The position numbers and the translations under genes are program-made. Shown here piece by piece: positions 39,026-47,161 of a DNA stretch of 64,000 bases. Within the stretch, counting starts at the first letter, position 1, and the number at the start of each line of letters is the position of its first letter. The DNA lies in NCBI RefSeq assembly GCF_023650515.1, contig NZ_CP096016.1, positions 1,574,001 to 1,638,000 on the forward strand, given 5' to 3'. This DNA comes from Alkalimarinus coralli. Lineage in GTDB: Bacteria; Pseudomonadota; Gammaproteobacteria; Pseudomonadales; Oleiphilaceae. The notes beneath the pieces were generated by a model that worked only from the letters and a program-made list of their open reading frames with translations, was not told the DNA's origin and searched no databases.

Positions 39026-39856
39026 CTACATCGCTAACTGAACCAACATTCGAATACCGGTAATAAGCAATACGACTGCAAATATTCTTTTCAGTTTGGC
39101 CGCATTCAATCTAGCCGCTAGCGAAGCGCCGACTGGTGCAAAGAAAACGGTAAGCGGGACAATACAGATGAAACCAATCAAATTTACGAGCCCAAATGTA
39201 CCGACGGGAGCATCGCTTGGCGTGGTTCCTAGAAGCAGCATTGTCAACGCACCTGGTAAGGATATGATCAAACCAATTGCGGCGGCTGTACCAACCGCTT
39301 TGTGAGCCGGATAGCTATACAAGGTAAGCAAGGGGACGGATATTGTACCGCCACCGATACCAACCATAGAACTAAAAAGACCAACGGATGTGCCCATTGC
39401 CTTCTGCCCTGACTTTCCAGGCAAACTTGCAAAGAGCGCCGACTTTCCAGTTCTGAATAACATATTGAGTGCAGATAAAGTCGCAATTACACCAAATAGC
39501 ATCGTAAACCAACTACCATCGACGCGAGTGACTAACCAACTGCCCGCCAATACGCCAACAAGTATGAATGCGGCCCAACGTTTTAGCAGGTCAAAATCTA
39601 CGTTACCTTTACTGTGATGAGAGCGAATGGAGCTAATTGAAGTGGGCACGATCGTCGCCAAGGAAGTAGCTGTTGCAATCACCATGGAAGACTCGGGCGA
39701 TACACCAAAGCTCTGAAATAAAAAAAACAATACAGGTACAATGACGATTCCGCCGCCAACACCTAGCAAACCGGCAAGAATGCCGGCAAATACGCCTGTC
39801 GCTAACAGAGCTAAAAAGGTGGAAAAATTCTGTGTTAAAAATTCAATGATACTCAT
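39026..39856 (-). CDS. TauE/SafE family sulfite/organosulfur exporter
   Basis: A 276-residue inner-membrane protein with about eight membrane segments in two related halves. The hallmarks are GILAGLLGVGGGIVIVPVLFFLF and GLFSSMVGIGGGTISVPLLTLYSYPAHKAVGTAAA. The family exports sulfite, sulfoacetate or related anions. Its start overlaps the stop of the methionine synthase gene by 14 bases, so it is translated from the same mRNA. That context suggests export or uptake of a sulfur or C1 compound linked to methionine metabolism. Confidence 0.9.
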   Translation of the reverse strand: MSIIEFLTQNFSTFLALLATGVFAGILAGLLGVGGGIVIVPVLFFLFQSFGVSPESSMVIATATSLATIVPTSISSIRSHHSKGNVDFDLLKRWAAFILVGVLAGSWLVTRVDGSWFTMLFGVIATLSALNMLFRTGKSALFASLPGKSGQKAMGTSVGLFSSMVGIGGGTISVPLLTLYSYPAHKAVGTAAAIGLIISLPGALTMLLLGTTPSDAPVGTFGLVNLIGFICIVPLTVFFAPVGASLAARLNAAKLKRIFAVVLLITGIRMLVQLAM

Positions 39857-40946
39857 TAGTGACTACTTCTGCTTCGAGCGGTTTATCTAGGTTTTCATCG
39901 TACTGTTTTGGCTTTGAGGCCACCAATTCTCGTCGGACGATATCGGCACCAGCGCATAAGGCCTCGAGTTTGGCCCTTGCAACGTGTCGGGGCAACGGCG
40001 CCATGCCACAATTGGTACACGGATACAGCTTGTCCGCATCGACATATTTCAAAGCACCTCGCAAGGTTTCGGCAACCTCTTCGGGTGTTTCGATGGTTTC
40101 ATTTGCTACATCAATGGCACCGACCATCACTTTCTTGCCTCGAATAAGTTCAAGAACTTCAACCGGCACGCGACCGTTATGGCACTCTAATGAAACAATA
40201 TCGATATTAGATTCTCGTAACGATGGAAAGGTCTCTTCATACTGTCGCCACTCCGAACCTAAGGTCTTCTTCCAATCTGTATTGGCTTTAATGCCATAGC
40301 CATAACAAATGTGTACGGCGGTTTCACACTTCAGCCCCTCAATCGCTCTTTCTAAACACTTAATGCCCCATTCGTTCACCTCATCGATGAAGACATTAAA
40401 TGCAGGCTCGTCAAACTGGATAATATCTACACCAGCTGCCTCTAGCTCTTTAGCCTCTTCGTTTAGCGCGACGGCGAATTCCCAGGCCAAATTTTCACGG
40501 CTTTTATAGTGCTCGTCGTAAAGCGTGTCCACCATAGTCATAGGACCGGGAAGCGCCCATTTTATTGGCTGTTTGGTTTGTTTGCGTAAGAACTTCGCAT
40601 CGTCAACAAACACAGATTTCTGGCGACTCACTGGTCCAATAACAGTTGGCACACTGGCGTCGTAACGATTGCGAATTCTAACCGTTTTGCGCTTGTCGAA
40701 ATCAACGCCGATCAGGTTCTCTATGAAAGTGGTTACAAAATGCTGACGCGTTTGCTCACCGTCACTTACGATATCAATACCCGCACTCTCTTGCTCCTGC
40801 AAGGTAACGCGTAGTGCATCTTGTTTACCGGAGACTAACTCCTCGACTTCCAGCTTCCAAGGCGACCAGAGCGTCTCCGGCTCAGCTAACCATGAAGGCT
40901 TGGGTAAGCTGCCAGCCGTCGAAGTAGGTAATAATTTTTTCATCAT
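39843..40946 (-). CDS. mesD: Core methionine synthase, MesD type (MetE-C-like)
   Basis: A 367-residue single-domain MetE C-terminal-like protein. It lacks the N-terminal domain of MetE that binds folate, so it falls in the core synthases. The zinc-site pattern is complete: VHICYGYG (His-x-Cys), SLECHNG (Glu) and YPCTNCGMAPL (Cys). The substrate part is SDGEQTRQHFVTTFIE. MesD was described in aerobic bacteria as independent of methyl-folate and B12, and needing a DUF1852 partner and oxygen. That partner is encoded 23 bases upstream. The assignment rests on size and neighbour. Confidence 0.82.
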   Translation of the reverse strand: MMKKLLPTSTAGSLPKPSWLAEPETLWSPWKLEVEELVSGKQDALRVTLQEQESAGIDIVSDGEQTRQHFVTTFIENLIGVDFDKRKTVRIRNRYDASVPTVIGPVSRQKSVFVDDAKFLRKQTKQPIKWALPGPMTMVDTLYDEHYKSRENLAWEFAVALNEEAKELEAAGVDIIQFDEPAFNVFIDEVNEWGIKCLERAIEGLKCETAVHICYGYGIKANTDWKKTLGSEWRQYEETFPSLRESNIDIVSLECHNGRVPVEVLELIRGKKVMVGAIDVANETIETPEEVAETLRGALKYVDADKLYPCTNCGMAPLPRHVARAKLEALCAGADIVRRELVASKPKQYDENLDKPLEAEVVTNEYH

Positions 40947-40969
40947 TAATTTCCGTTTACTGAGGCAAC

Positions 40970-41992
40970 TTACGAGGCACGATTTTGCAAATAATGGTTT
41001 GGTGAAGAGTCGTTTGATGAAGAATAGTTTTCAGACCATTTATCTAGAACAGTCTGGTAGGGTTTGATGAAATGCTCCTCGGCAAACTTACCTTGCTTAA
41101 TCGCCAACTGACTGCGCTCCTGTCTGTCATAAACAATTTGCGTTAATGAGTGATCTGAATGCTTCAATTTTGGCTGATAGTGATTACCCGCCACCGCGTT
41201 AGCATTATAAATTTCAGGGCGATAGATTTTTTGGAATGTCTCCATCGTACTGATGGTACTAATCAACTCCAGATTGGTGTAATCGCTAAGCAAGTCGCTA
41301 AAAAAGTAAAATGCGAGCGGTGCCACACTATTTGGCGGCATAAAATAGCGAACCTCAAAGCCCATTTTCTTAAAGTACTGTTCAGTCAACGAGGACTCGT
41401 TTGGTAGGTACTCGATACCCAATACTGGATGGTGGTTTTCTGTGCGATGATAAATCTTGTTGTCGGACACGCTCAGACAAATCACAGGTGGCTTGTTAAA
41501 GTTCTTTTTGTAAGTATCCGAGCAGATAAAATCTTTGAATAGATTGCCATGCAGATCACCGAAATTATCAGGAATACTGAATTGATCTTGGCCTTTGTTA
41601 TGATCCAACAGCAGCACGCTAAAGTCGTAATCGCGGACATAAGAAGAGAAGTTATTCCCTACGATACCTTCGATTCTTTTATTCGTAAGGTGATCAACAA
41701 TATAGGTCTTGAGTATTTCTATTGATGGAAATTTTTCTCCATTTCCTTCGATATCCATGTCGACCGAGATAATCTCCAGATCAACTGAATAGCGATCTCC
41801 TTTCGGGTTATCCCAATTAGCCAGTGCATTGAAGCGGCTATCAACCATTCTCAAGGCGTTGCGCAGATTCTCTTGACGGCTTTCACCTCTCGCCAAGTTA
41901 GCGAAATTCGTTGTGATTCGAGTGCTATCTGATGGCCGATAATTTTCATCGAAACGAATACTTTTTATTGTGTATGTAAAACCTTTTCTCAT
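40970..41992 (-). CDS. mesX: DUF1852 protein, MesX partner of MesD
   Basis: A 340-residue cytosolic protein of the DUF1852 family: MRKGFTYTIKSIRFDENYRPSDSTRITTNFANLARGESRQENLRNALRMVDSRFNALANWDNPKGDRYSVDLEI. A perfect AGGAGGT ribosome binding site supports the start. DUF1852 is required, together with oxygen, for MesD to make methionine; its chemistry was not known when this was described. It is first in the mesX-mesD-tauE operon, below a MetR-like regulator gene on the same strand. Confidence 0.88.
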   Translation of the reverse strand: MRKGFTYTIKSIRFDENYRPSDSTRITTNFANLARGESRQENLRNALRMVDSRFNALANWDNPKGDRYSVDLEIISVDMDIEGNGEKFPSIEILKTYIVDHLTNKRIEGIVGNNFSSYVRDYDFSVLLLDHNKGQDQFSIPDNFGDLHGNLFKDFICSDTYKKNFNKPPVICLSVSDNKIYHRTENHHPVLGIEYLPNESSLTEQYFKKMGFEVRYFMPPNSVAPLAFYFFSDLLSDYTNLELISTISTMETFQKIYRPEIYNANAVAGNHYQPKLKHSDHSLTQIVYDRQERSQLAIKQGKFAEEHFIKPYQTVLDKWSENYSSSNDSSPNHYLQNRAS

Positions 41993-42062
41993 GGTGACCT
42001 GACCTCCTGTATAAATACTATGCCGCGTTAAAAGCTGGATATAGTTATACTTAGATCACTAC

Positions 42063-42107
42063 ATGAATAAAATTGATTTTATTTCATTATTTTATGAATT
42101 ATTCTCA
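42063..42107 (-). promoter_or_regulatory. Palindromic region upstream of mesX, possible MetR-type site
   Basis: ATGAATAAAAT and ATTTTATTTCAT form an imperfect palindrome at 42063-42087. TGAATTATTCTCA at 42095-42107 matches seven of eight arm bases of the MetR half-sites TGAA-N5-TTCA when read on the other strand. It lies about 70-115 bases before the mesX start. Binding is an inference. Confidence 0.4.
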
Positions 42108-42146
42108 TGCGTAATTTGAGCGAGAATATAAAACCTAGCGAGAAAC

Positions 42147-43055
42147 CTAGGTTTTACTGGTTGAAATCGGATGTTCGTAGCCGCGTGCCATATCAATGAA
42201 TGCGTTGAGGTATTCGATATCACCATCACTTTCACGCGTTCCTAAAAATATCTGCTTAGCAATACCCTCTTTACCCAAACGCACCACAGCTAAAGGTAGC
42301 TTTTTACAATATTCCTCTGCTAACCAACGTGGTAGCGCTGCCACGCCCCGACCACAAGCGACCATTTGCAGCATGATCTCAGTAGTTTCACTGGTTTTGT
42401 GAAGTCTGGGAACCACGCCCGCTGGATTTAGAAATAGACTATAGATATCGAGTCGATCAGTAGCGACTGGATAGGTTAGTAGAACTTGATCTCTTAAATC
42501 TTCTGCTTTTGCATACTGGCATCCTACTAAATTGTGATCCCGAGGCACGACTAAAACCTGCTCGTAATCAAATACAGGCGTGAAACTAAGGCCACTTTTA
42601 TAAAATGGATCTGGTGTCACCAATAGGTCAATTTCGTAATCTAACAGTGCCCCCACTCCACCGAACTGGAACTTCTGCTTTACATCTACATCCACATCCG
42701 GCCAGGCATCCAGGAATGGAGAAACGATTTTTAACAACCACTGATAACAGGGATGACATTCCATACCAATTCGCAAAGTGCCTCGCTCACCTTGAGCCAT
42801 TTGTTTGAGCTTCTCTTCAGCATGATCTAGTAAGGGGAGTACTCGATTCGCGATATTTAAAAGATAGCGGCCTGACTGAGTGAGGCGCAAACTGCGCCCT
42901 TCTCTCAACCAAATGTCGGCGCCTAGATTATCTTCCAGCTTTCGCATTGTGTGACTCAGAGCGGATTGCGTCACGCAAAGCGCTTTGGCAGCCGCCGTTA
43001 GTGAGCCGTTCTGTTCAACTGCGTGCAGAATTCTAAGGTGCGTACGTTCAATCAT
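42147..43055 (-). CDS. metR: LysR-type regulator, MetR-like
   Basis: A 302-residue LysR-type protein. The winged helix covers residues 1-60 (MIERTHLRILHAVEQNGSLTAAAKALCVTQSALSHTMRKLEDNLGADIWLREGRSLRLTQSG). The effector domain starts LRIGMECHPCYQWLLKIVSPFLDAWPDVDVDV, which is the characteristic MetR opening. MetR controls methionine genes with homocysteine as co-inducer. Its place between mesX-mesD and a divergent flavin reductase suggests it controls both. Confidence 0.87.
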   Translation of the reverse strand: MIERTHLRILHAVEQNGSLTAAAKALCVTQSALSHTMRKLEDNLGADIWLREGRSLRLTQSGRYLLNIANRVLPLLDHAEEKLKQMAQGERGTLRIGMECHPCYQWLLKIVSPFLDAWPDVDVDVKQKFQFGGVGALLDYEIDLLVTPDPFYKSGLSFTPVFDYEQVLVVPRDHNLVGCQYAKAEDLRDQVLLTYPVATDRLDIYSLFLNPAGVVPRLHKTSETTEIMLQMVACGRGVAALPRWLAEEYCKKLPLAVVRLGKEGIAKQIFLGTRESDGDIEYLNAFIDMARGYEHPISTSKT

Positions 43056-43174
43056 AGTTAAGTTTAGTAAATATCATTCATGAGACATATTAATCGGTAC
43101 GTGAAAATATACCATTTTTACTCATCATAAAAGTACTTTAAGCTTTCTAGAAATAGATTATTAAGGTAGTGATT

Positions 43175-43960
43175 GTGGATTTCCATATGAATAAAGTCGC
43201 GAATAAAGTTACGCATGAATGTCAGGTCTTGAGCGTAGAACCCTTGACCGAAGATACCTTTGAGGTCGAATTGCTTTCGTCTACCGGTACAACGCTGAAT
43301 TATCATGCAGGACAATACCTGCAGCTGGAACTCGATATAAATGGTGGAGGGAAACCACAGGCCTTATTTTATTCCATTGCGAATAGCTGCAATCCAAACC
43401 ACGCTTGTCGCCTGCAGCTTTTTATTCAGAACAGCAGTGAGTTAACCAGTAAAATATTGAAGCACCTTGCTGAGCGTAGTAACGATGAGTCGCAGATATC
43501 CGTGACACTGCCAATGGGGCAAGCTTTTTTGCAAACCGACCTTGGACAGCGCCATCTGCTGATTGCCTCTGGATCAGGCATAGCCAAGATTAAATGCTTA
43601 ACCGAAGAAGCACTGGCAAGGCAGCCTAACGCCGAGATTAACATCTATTGGTCGAATAGAAATATCGACGATTTCTACCTGTTAGACCAATTTCAACGCT
43701 GGGTAAAACAACATAAGAACCTCACCTTCACCCCTATCTTAGAAACAGTAAATAATGAATGGAATGGCCGCTATGGTTATATCTATAAGGTTATCGAGCA
43801 AGATTTTGAAGAACTCGATAAAACCAATATTTATCTATGCGGCTCTCCCCAAATGGTATACGGCACTATCGATAAGCTGAAGCCAATAGGTCTTAACGAA
43901 GCAAATTGCTACTCTGATGTTTTTGAATACGCGCCTAGAGAGCGAAGAATAGCGATCTAA
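43175..43960 (+). CDS. NAD(P)H-flavin reductase (Fre/ferredoxin-NADP reductase family)
   Basis: About 260 residues; starts at 43169, 43175 and 43187 (ATG) are all possible. The FAD domain has THECQVLSVEPLTEDTFEVEL and the flavin motif LFYSIANSC in place of R-x-Y-S. The NAD(P) domain has HLLIASGSGIAKIKCLTEEAL and NIYLCGSPQMVYGTIDKL. There is no ferredoxin domain. It is divergent from metR and close to the oxygen-requiring MesX/MesD genes, so it may supply reduced flavin to that reaction (inference). It ends with an unusual basic tail (APRERRIAI). Confidence 0.85.
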   Translation: MDFHMNKVANKVTHECQVLSVEPLTEDTFEVELLSSTGTTLNYHAGQYLQLELDINGGGKPQALFYSIANSCNPNHACRLQLFIQNSSELTSKILKHLAERSNDESQISVTLPMGQAFLQTDLGQRHLLIASGSGIAKIKCLTEEALARQPNAEINIYWSNRNIDDFYLLDQFQRWVKQHKNLTFTPILETVNNEWNGRYGYIYKVIEQDFEELDKTNIYLCGSPQMVYGTIDKLKPIGLNEANCYSDVFEYAPRERRIAI

Positions 43961-43974
43961 AAAACACGGCTGAA

Positions 43975-44208
43975 TTAGGTTAACTCTGCGGACTCATCAA
44001 GTGTGTATAAATCTTCGTTCTCAGGTAATGATGCCTTGATCTCTCGCAAACAAGAATGACACAAACAGCCTTGCCAATGCTCTGAGATAAATGCCATTTG
44101 TTCTCTAGACAAGTGAACATCACTACAGTGGCAAATTGTGATTGACCCCATTTTGCATTCAAATGGTGATCCACAACGTGGGCATCTGATTTCTTCGTGG
44201 TTCGGCAT
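43975..44208 (-). CDS. Cysteine-rich CWC family protein
   Basis: A 77-residue protein from ATG 44208 (a TTG at 44220 would add four residues). Cysteine pairs CPRCGSPFECKMGSITICHC and GCLCHSCLREI form the CWC-type zinc-binding pattern. It is small and soluble. It is convergent with the flavin reductase, 14 bases apart. Function unknown. Confidence 0.82.
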   Translation of the reverse strand: MPNHEEIRCPRCGSPFECKMGSITICHCSDVHLSREQMAFISEHWQGCLCHSCLREIKASLPENEDLYTLDESAELT

Positions 44209-44247
44209 ATATTTTTTCAACGCATTTAAACTGGTAAAACAGTGCTT

Positions 44248-44400
44248 TCACCAAGATAAAGATAGAAACAACGCAAGGTTTGCTTTATGAAACCATGCCA
44301 GTACATTCTGATGGTGCTGAGATCCATAAAGCTGAACAAATTGTCTAGTTTTATCCGTGGTGCATTTAGGAATTTTAGAAAAGAGTAAGTCACTCACCCT
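44248..44400 (-). pseudogene. Degenerate copy of the 36557 small-protein gene
   Basis: The segment CTTDKTRQFVQLYGSQHHQNVLAWFHKANLAL, encoded within this stretch, aligns with KTKQFIQLYGAQYHQRVLAWFHQAKEQVEA of the protein at 36557-36778. The N-terminal half is not recognisable in a continuous frame. It is the opposite strand orientation to the intact copy, and the two flank the selO-mesD-mesX-flavin reductase block. Confidence 0.6.
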
Positions 44401-44455
44401 CATAAAGAGGTTACCAATAATTGTCGAGAAAAATGGTAACGAGATTTTACCGTTT

Positions 44456-44493
44456 ATAAAATGTCCGATATTCACAAATACCGGACATTTTAT
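44456..44493. repeat. Perfect 12-bp stem-loop
   Basis: ATAAAATGTCCG, 14-base loop, CGGACATTTTAT. Located just outside the degenerate small gene. It could terminate transcription from either side, because the ends are AT-rich, but no long T-run follows. Confidence 0.6.
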
Positions 44494-44632
44494 GGCTTAT
44501 CTCCTTAAAAGTATGATTGCTTGATGCTCGATATAAAATAGAAGAATAACCTTAAAACCATATGTTAGCTATAAGCTTACTGAGCTTATTTTTCCTTAAC
44601 TCTCTATTGTTGGTGGCCCATAGAGATGGCTG

Positions 44633-45856
44633 TTAATCCTCCACCATCTTGCTAAACCGTCTCAACGTGTTTTCATCAACATCTGCTGCTTTTAATAAAT
44701 CAGGCCATTGACGTACCGCATCTTGAACATTTTTAGCGACTTTAAGGCTTGCCGATTTACCCATCCCGAGCGTTTTTCCCGCTTCAACGGCTTGGTCCAG
44801 TTTTGGAAGAAATGGCTTTCCTGCTAACGTAATCTGGTGATATGCCCCCATGGTTTCGTCAGGCACAATGTCGTAGGCTGGGCTCAAATTCCATCCAACA
44901 CCATCGTGAAGCAGTGAAAAATTGCGCAGGTGGTCATCCGTATTACGTAAGACGCTATTAATTAAGAGTTGCCCTAATAACTGCTGCAAGTCTTTAACAG
45001 GGTCTTCACAATAGGTTTTTATCAAGTCGGCAATATCTTCATATCGACCTTGGTGTGGATCTTCCTGAGAATAAACCTCTTTAAGCAAAGCGTTACAGGT
45101 TAACAGATGTAAGCGCCCTCCTTTGGGTGAAATATCAAAGCGTTTTACCCTTAAGCAGCGGTGTGGGCCGACAGTTCCAATATTAGCTTCCGGTACATTT
45201 AAACCGGCTAACTTAACCAATTGAAGGCATGCCCACTCGACCGCTGCCATATCAAAGCTATCTTGAACGCGGTTAAATTTGGCCAGCCACTCTTCTCCCT
45301 GATCATTGACTAATAACTTGGGTCTTGCCCCGCCAGTTCGACTGCCGCCCGACAGGAGTAATGAAAGGCTCTGATCCGCTTTCGCCAACAGTTCCCAGTC
45401 TCCGTTCCATACTGCATCAGCTAGGCTGCTAATGCTCGAGTAATCTACGCCGCTTTGCCAATCCGGTGTTCCGTTTATAGATGCAGAGACGATCTTTACA
45501 TCGCCCATTGCTGCGCCCGTTAAATGATTCATCAACGTCAGCGTGTCCACATGTCGAACGCCTAATCTGGCAGCCACAATTCGTCTGCCCCAGTCATCGG
45601 GTAGGCAGTCATCAATAAAGCCTGGTAGCTGGCGGCCAGCGGTCTCATAATCCAGCCTTTGTTGTGTCAACGGTGCATGATGGGGGTCGAGAGGAATAGC
45701 GCTTGGGTGGCTGAGGTAGTCAGCATCATACTTAAACTGAATATTGTTTATTCGTCCGTTTGGCAGTTGCTCTAATGCAAGCGCGCCTGCTTTTATCACG
45801 TCCCCATCAGGCAAACAACGCCATAGATAAAAGCCCTCTCGCCTGCTGGCACTCAT
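44633..45856 (-). CDS. hipA: HipA-type Ser/Thr kinase toxin
   Basis: A 407-residue protein with the two HipA parts: an N-terminal domain with the G-rich loop (LLLSGGSRTGGARPKLLV) and a kinase-like core. The core contains RFDISPKGGRLHLLTCNALL, SVLRNTDDHLRNFSLLHDGVGWNLSPAYDIVPDETM (catalytic N-x-DDH and metal-binding D) and a helical C-terminus. HipA phosphorylates glutamyl-tRNA synthetase or related targets and induces dormancy. Its start overlaps the hipB stop by four bases. Confidence 0.92.
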   Translation of the reverse strand: MSASRREGFYLWRCLPDGDVIKAGALALEQLPNGRINNIQFKYDADYLSHPSAIPLDPHHAPLTQQRLDYETAGRQLPGFIDDCLPDDWGRRIVAARLGVRHVDTLTLMNHLTGAAMGDVKIVSASINGTPDWQSGVDYSSISSLADAVWNGDWELLAKADQSLSLLLSGGSRTGGARPKLLVNDQGEEWLAKFNRVQDSFDMAAVEWACLQLVKLAGLNVPEANIGTVGPHRCLRVKRFDISPKGGRLHLLTCNALLKEVYSQEDPHQGRYEDIADLIKTYCEDPVKDLQQLLGQLLINSVLRNTDDHLRNFSLLHDGVGWNLSPAYDIVPDETMGAYHQITLAGKPFLPKLDQAVEAGKTLGMGKSASLKVAKNVQDAVRQWPDLLKAADVDENTLRRFSKMVED

Positions 45857-46134
45857 AGATCAAGCTCCTTGAGTAAATCAGTTTTCTCTTTGGGAGGGAG
45901 AAATAGAAGATTTATTTGATCTTCAAGGCCAAACAGACGAGCAGCAGCCAAATAGCTCCCCAACGATATAGTCGAATCGCCCTTTTCCATTTTTTGATAG
46001 GTGGCTCGACTAACGTTGATGCGCGCAGCAAAACGTCGCTGATCATCACGTGGGAAGTAGCGTTTTCGTGCGTTTTTTAGATTTAAGCCCAAGTTATGAA
46101 GTGTGGAGTCATCGGTTTGAGGCATAACTAACAC
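45853..46134 (-). CDS. hipB: HipB-type XRE antitoxin
   Basis: A 93-residue helix-turn-helix protein: LNLKNARKRYFPRDDQRRFAARINVSRATYQKMEKGDSTISLGSYLAAARLFGLEDQINLLF. It is the XRE-type repressor of the hipBA operon and neutralises HipA. The gene is first in the operon. Inverted repeats in front of it (46154-46169 and a half-site near 46205) are the probable operators. Confidence 0.9.
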   Translation of the reverse strand: MLVMPQTDDSTLHNLGLNLKNARKRYFPRDDQRRFAARINVSRATYQKMEKGDSTISLGSYLAAARLFGLEDQINLLFLPPKEKTDLLKELDL

Positions 46135-46153
46135 ATCCTATCGATAAGGTAAT

Positions 46154-46209
46154 GCCTAATAAAATAGGCTAATTATTTAAATGTGTCAATTTAGTATAAT
46201 ATAATAGGC
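46154..46209 (-). promoter_or_regulatory. hipBA operator: GCCTA inverted repeats
   Basis: GCCTA (46154-46158), six bases, TAGGC (46165-46169) is a perfect inverted repeat. A further TAGGC half-site with a similar AT-rich context lies at 46205-46209. A near-palindrome CCTATCGATAAGG is present at 46137-46149. The sequence lies directly upstream of hipB, as HipB autoregulatory operators do. Confidence 0.6.
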
Positions 46210-46284
46210 TTTTTAGCTGTGTCGAGAATGCTTGATTCGGTGCTAAATGGGTCGGTGTTTTGCGGGTTTTGGCGTGTTTAAAAT

Positions 46285-46338
46285 GATAAAGCCCAACCTG
46301 CCAAGCCTAACAGACAGGCTCTTGGGTTGAGCTTTATC
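46285..46338 (-). terminator. Intrinsic terminator behind the crotonase gene
   Basis: GATAAAGCCCAACC (46285-46298) pairs with GGGTTGAGCTTTATC (46324-46338) with a 25-base central part that can fold further. On the minus strand it is seven bases downstream of the crotonase stop. Confidence 0.65.
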
Positions 46339-46344
46339 AGCCTT

Positions 46345-47049
46345 TTATTTATTTAAGGCAGCCATCTGCTCTTTGTAATCTTGCTCAATGGCTTCATCAA
46401 TGGTCTTTAACAAACCTGCACGCATTTTTAACTTGGTAGCCTTGTGTGCATGAAGGTTTAAATCAGCCAAACGCTTTGCTTCATCGAGTGCGGCCTTCAT
46501 CAATTCGTCCGCAGGTACAATTTTGTCCAAAAAGCCGCCTTGAACAGCTTCTTCCGGCGAGTACATTTGGGCATTATTAACCGCTGTTTGAAAGAAAGAC
46601 GGTGTTAATCGAGCACGCGGTAGCTCAATGCCGAAGTGGTGCATGGTCATACCGATCTTAACTTCACTAAGCCCTAATTGAAACGGGCCATCAACCCCAA
46701 TGCGGTAGTCACATGCCATCAATGTGAAACAGCCTTGCGCAATTGCATGGCCTGTGCAGACGCCGACTACAGGCATAGGGAAAGCCAGCAGTCGTCGGCA
46801 AAGCAACGAGCCTGCTTTAACCATTTCAACACCGGCAACCGCGTCTGCCTGAAAGACCTTTAGGTCAAAGCCAGCTGAGAATATTCCGGGCTGGCCAACA
46901 ATCATTACGACTGCTTTGTCCTGCTCTGCTTTATCCAATGCGTCATTAATCGCTGCGATATGGTCTGGGGACATCGCGTTCACCTTGCCGTTTTGCAAGG
47001 TAATGGTTGCGATCTTTCCGTCTAACTGGTAATTAACCAAATCCGTCAT
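46345..47049 (-). CDS. Enoyl-CoA hydratase/isomerase family protein (crotonase)
   Basis: A 234-residue crotonase-fold enzyme. The oxyanion-hole segments GIFSAGFDLKVFQ (about 58-70) and AIAQGCFTLMACDYRIG (about 105-120) are conserved. One usual catalytic Glu position is followed by LGLSEVKIGMTMHHFGIELPRARL. The protein is shorter than average (234 compared with 260). Substrate is probably an acyl-CoA; which reaction it does is open. It lies 110 bases downstream of the nitronate monooxygenase gene and may share its operon. Confidence 0.88.
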   Translation of the reverse strand: MTDLVNYQLDGKIATITLQNGKVNAMSPDHIAAINDALDKAEQDKAVVMIVGQPGIFSAGFDLKVFQADAVAGVEMVKAGSLLCRRLLAFPMPVVGVCTGHAIAQGCFTLMACDYRIGVDGPFQLGLSEVKIGMTMHHFGIELPRARLTPSFFQTAVNNAQMYSPEEAVQGGFLDKIVPADELMKAALDEAKRLADLNLHAHKATKLKMRAGLLKTIDEAIEQDYKEQMAALNK

Positions 47050-47161
47050 GTTTATCTCTCTGTTCTTTTCTCTACAGTATTATGTGTAAATATGGGGCTA
47101 ACCAATAGCACATATTAGAAACGTCAACACTCCCTAGGGAATATAACGTTATCCTTCTATG

